Assembly: GCA_030429565.1 (NCBI GenBank) | Contig: JAUIFE010000023.1 | Location: 1 to 64,000, forward strand | From: Holophagae bacterium | GTDB taxonomy: Bacteria; Acidobacteriota; Holophagae; Acanthopleuribacterales; Acanthopleuribacteraceae | Direction: 5' to 3' | DNA: 64,000 nt | Part shown: one piece after another, positions 63,914 to 64,000 of the stretch | Numbering within the stretch: position 1 is the stretch's first letter | Layout of the letters: every line of letters begins with the position of its first letter | Translations under genes and position numbers: made by a program | The notes under the pieces: model-generated | What the model was told of the DNA's origin: nothing | Databases searched by the model: none | What the model saw: only the letters and a program-made list of their open reading frames with translations

Positions 63914-64000
63914 TCAACTCCAATGATAATTCTTGACAAAATATTCTTGGGGATTTTTCAAAAAAGCTTGAAGAACCCAAGTTTTAAGAACGAATTGCTG

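Noticed and set aside
1..64000. tRNA, rRNA and CRISPR arrays
   Set aside because: No T-loop-like cloverleaf, rRNA stretch or regularly spaced direct-repeat array was seen; a tRNA scan would be needed to exclude a missed tRNA.

Overview
The window is one continuous piece of a Gram-negative bacterial chromosome with roughly mid-50s percent GC by eye. Gene content points to a free-living heterotroph: secreted collagenase, type VI secretion tip proteins, a very large secreted PKD-repeat protein, dockerin-like EF-hands and a propeller-type sensor kinase. This mix resembles large-genome Acidobacteriota such as the Acanthopleuribacter/Sulfidibacter group. That placement is inference from gene style only; no rRNA or tRNA gene was found to test it.

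Layout. 1-2.2 kb: an Rpn-type PD-(D/E)XK nuclease/transposase-like gene, a frameshifted 3' remnant of a paralogue, and a dense inverted-repeat patch. 2.2-6.2 kb: an M9 collagenase with C-terminal dockerin-like repeats and its own good promoter, a small orphan, and a YvlD-type membrane protein. 6.3-10.7 kb: a sixA-ppk1-ppx polyphosphate cluster. 10.9-14.7 kb: a periplasmic DUF6503-like protein, the citrulline hydrolase-like ctlX, and gdhA with a structured leader. 14.7-18.0 kb: a tripartite ABC export operon (HlyD-like adaptor, ATPase, permease). 18.6-24.6 kb: a roughly 2000-residue PKD-repeat secreted protein. 25.0-28.6 kb: nadC-nadA-nadB, the complete de novo route from aspartate to nicotinate mononucleotide. 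28.6-33.5 kb: rapA, pssA and a cyclase-family hydrolase.

33.6-45.4 kb is the main accessory block, read leftwards: vgrG, PAAR, DUF4123 adaptor, a double-core RHS toxin, a Syd-family putative immunity gene, and a papain-like-fold candidate. Upstream of vgrG lie an array of four AGTACG hexamers and a frameshifted second Syd gene. Together this looks like one type VI secretion cargo module: VgrG and PAAR form the spike, DUF4123 loads the RHS effector, the RHS shell encloses a C-terminal HNH-like nuclease, and Syd neutralises it. The second Syd is probably an orphan from a lost toxin. No type VI structural genes are in the window.

45.5-53 kb: a LytTR regulator, its propeller-domain histidine kinase, a secreted protein and polA, all on one strand with tiny gaps or overlaps. 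53.3-59.1 kb: a Crp-like regulator, an alpha/beta-hydrolase-like protein, trpS, and a single-chain EtfB-EtfA fusion. 59.6-64 kb is another accessory stretch: an intact and a nonsense-interrupted DUF6283 gene, a secreted C39-like protease candidate, two unknowns and an Mrr-type restriction endonuclease. The last 3 kb are visibly richer in A+T than the rest.
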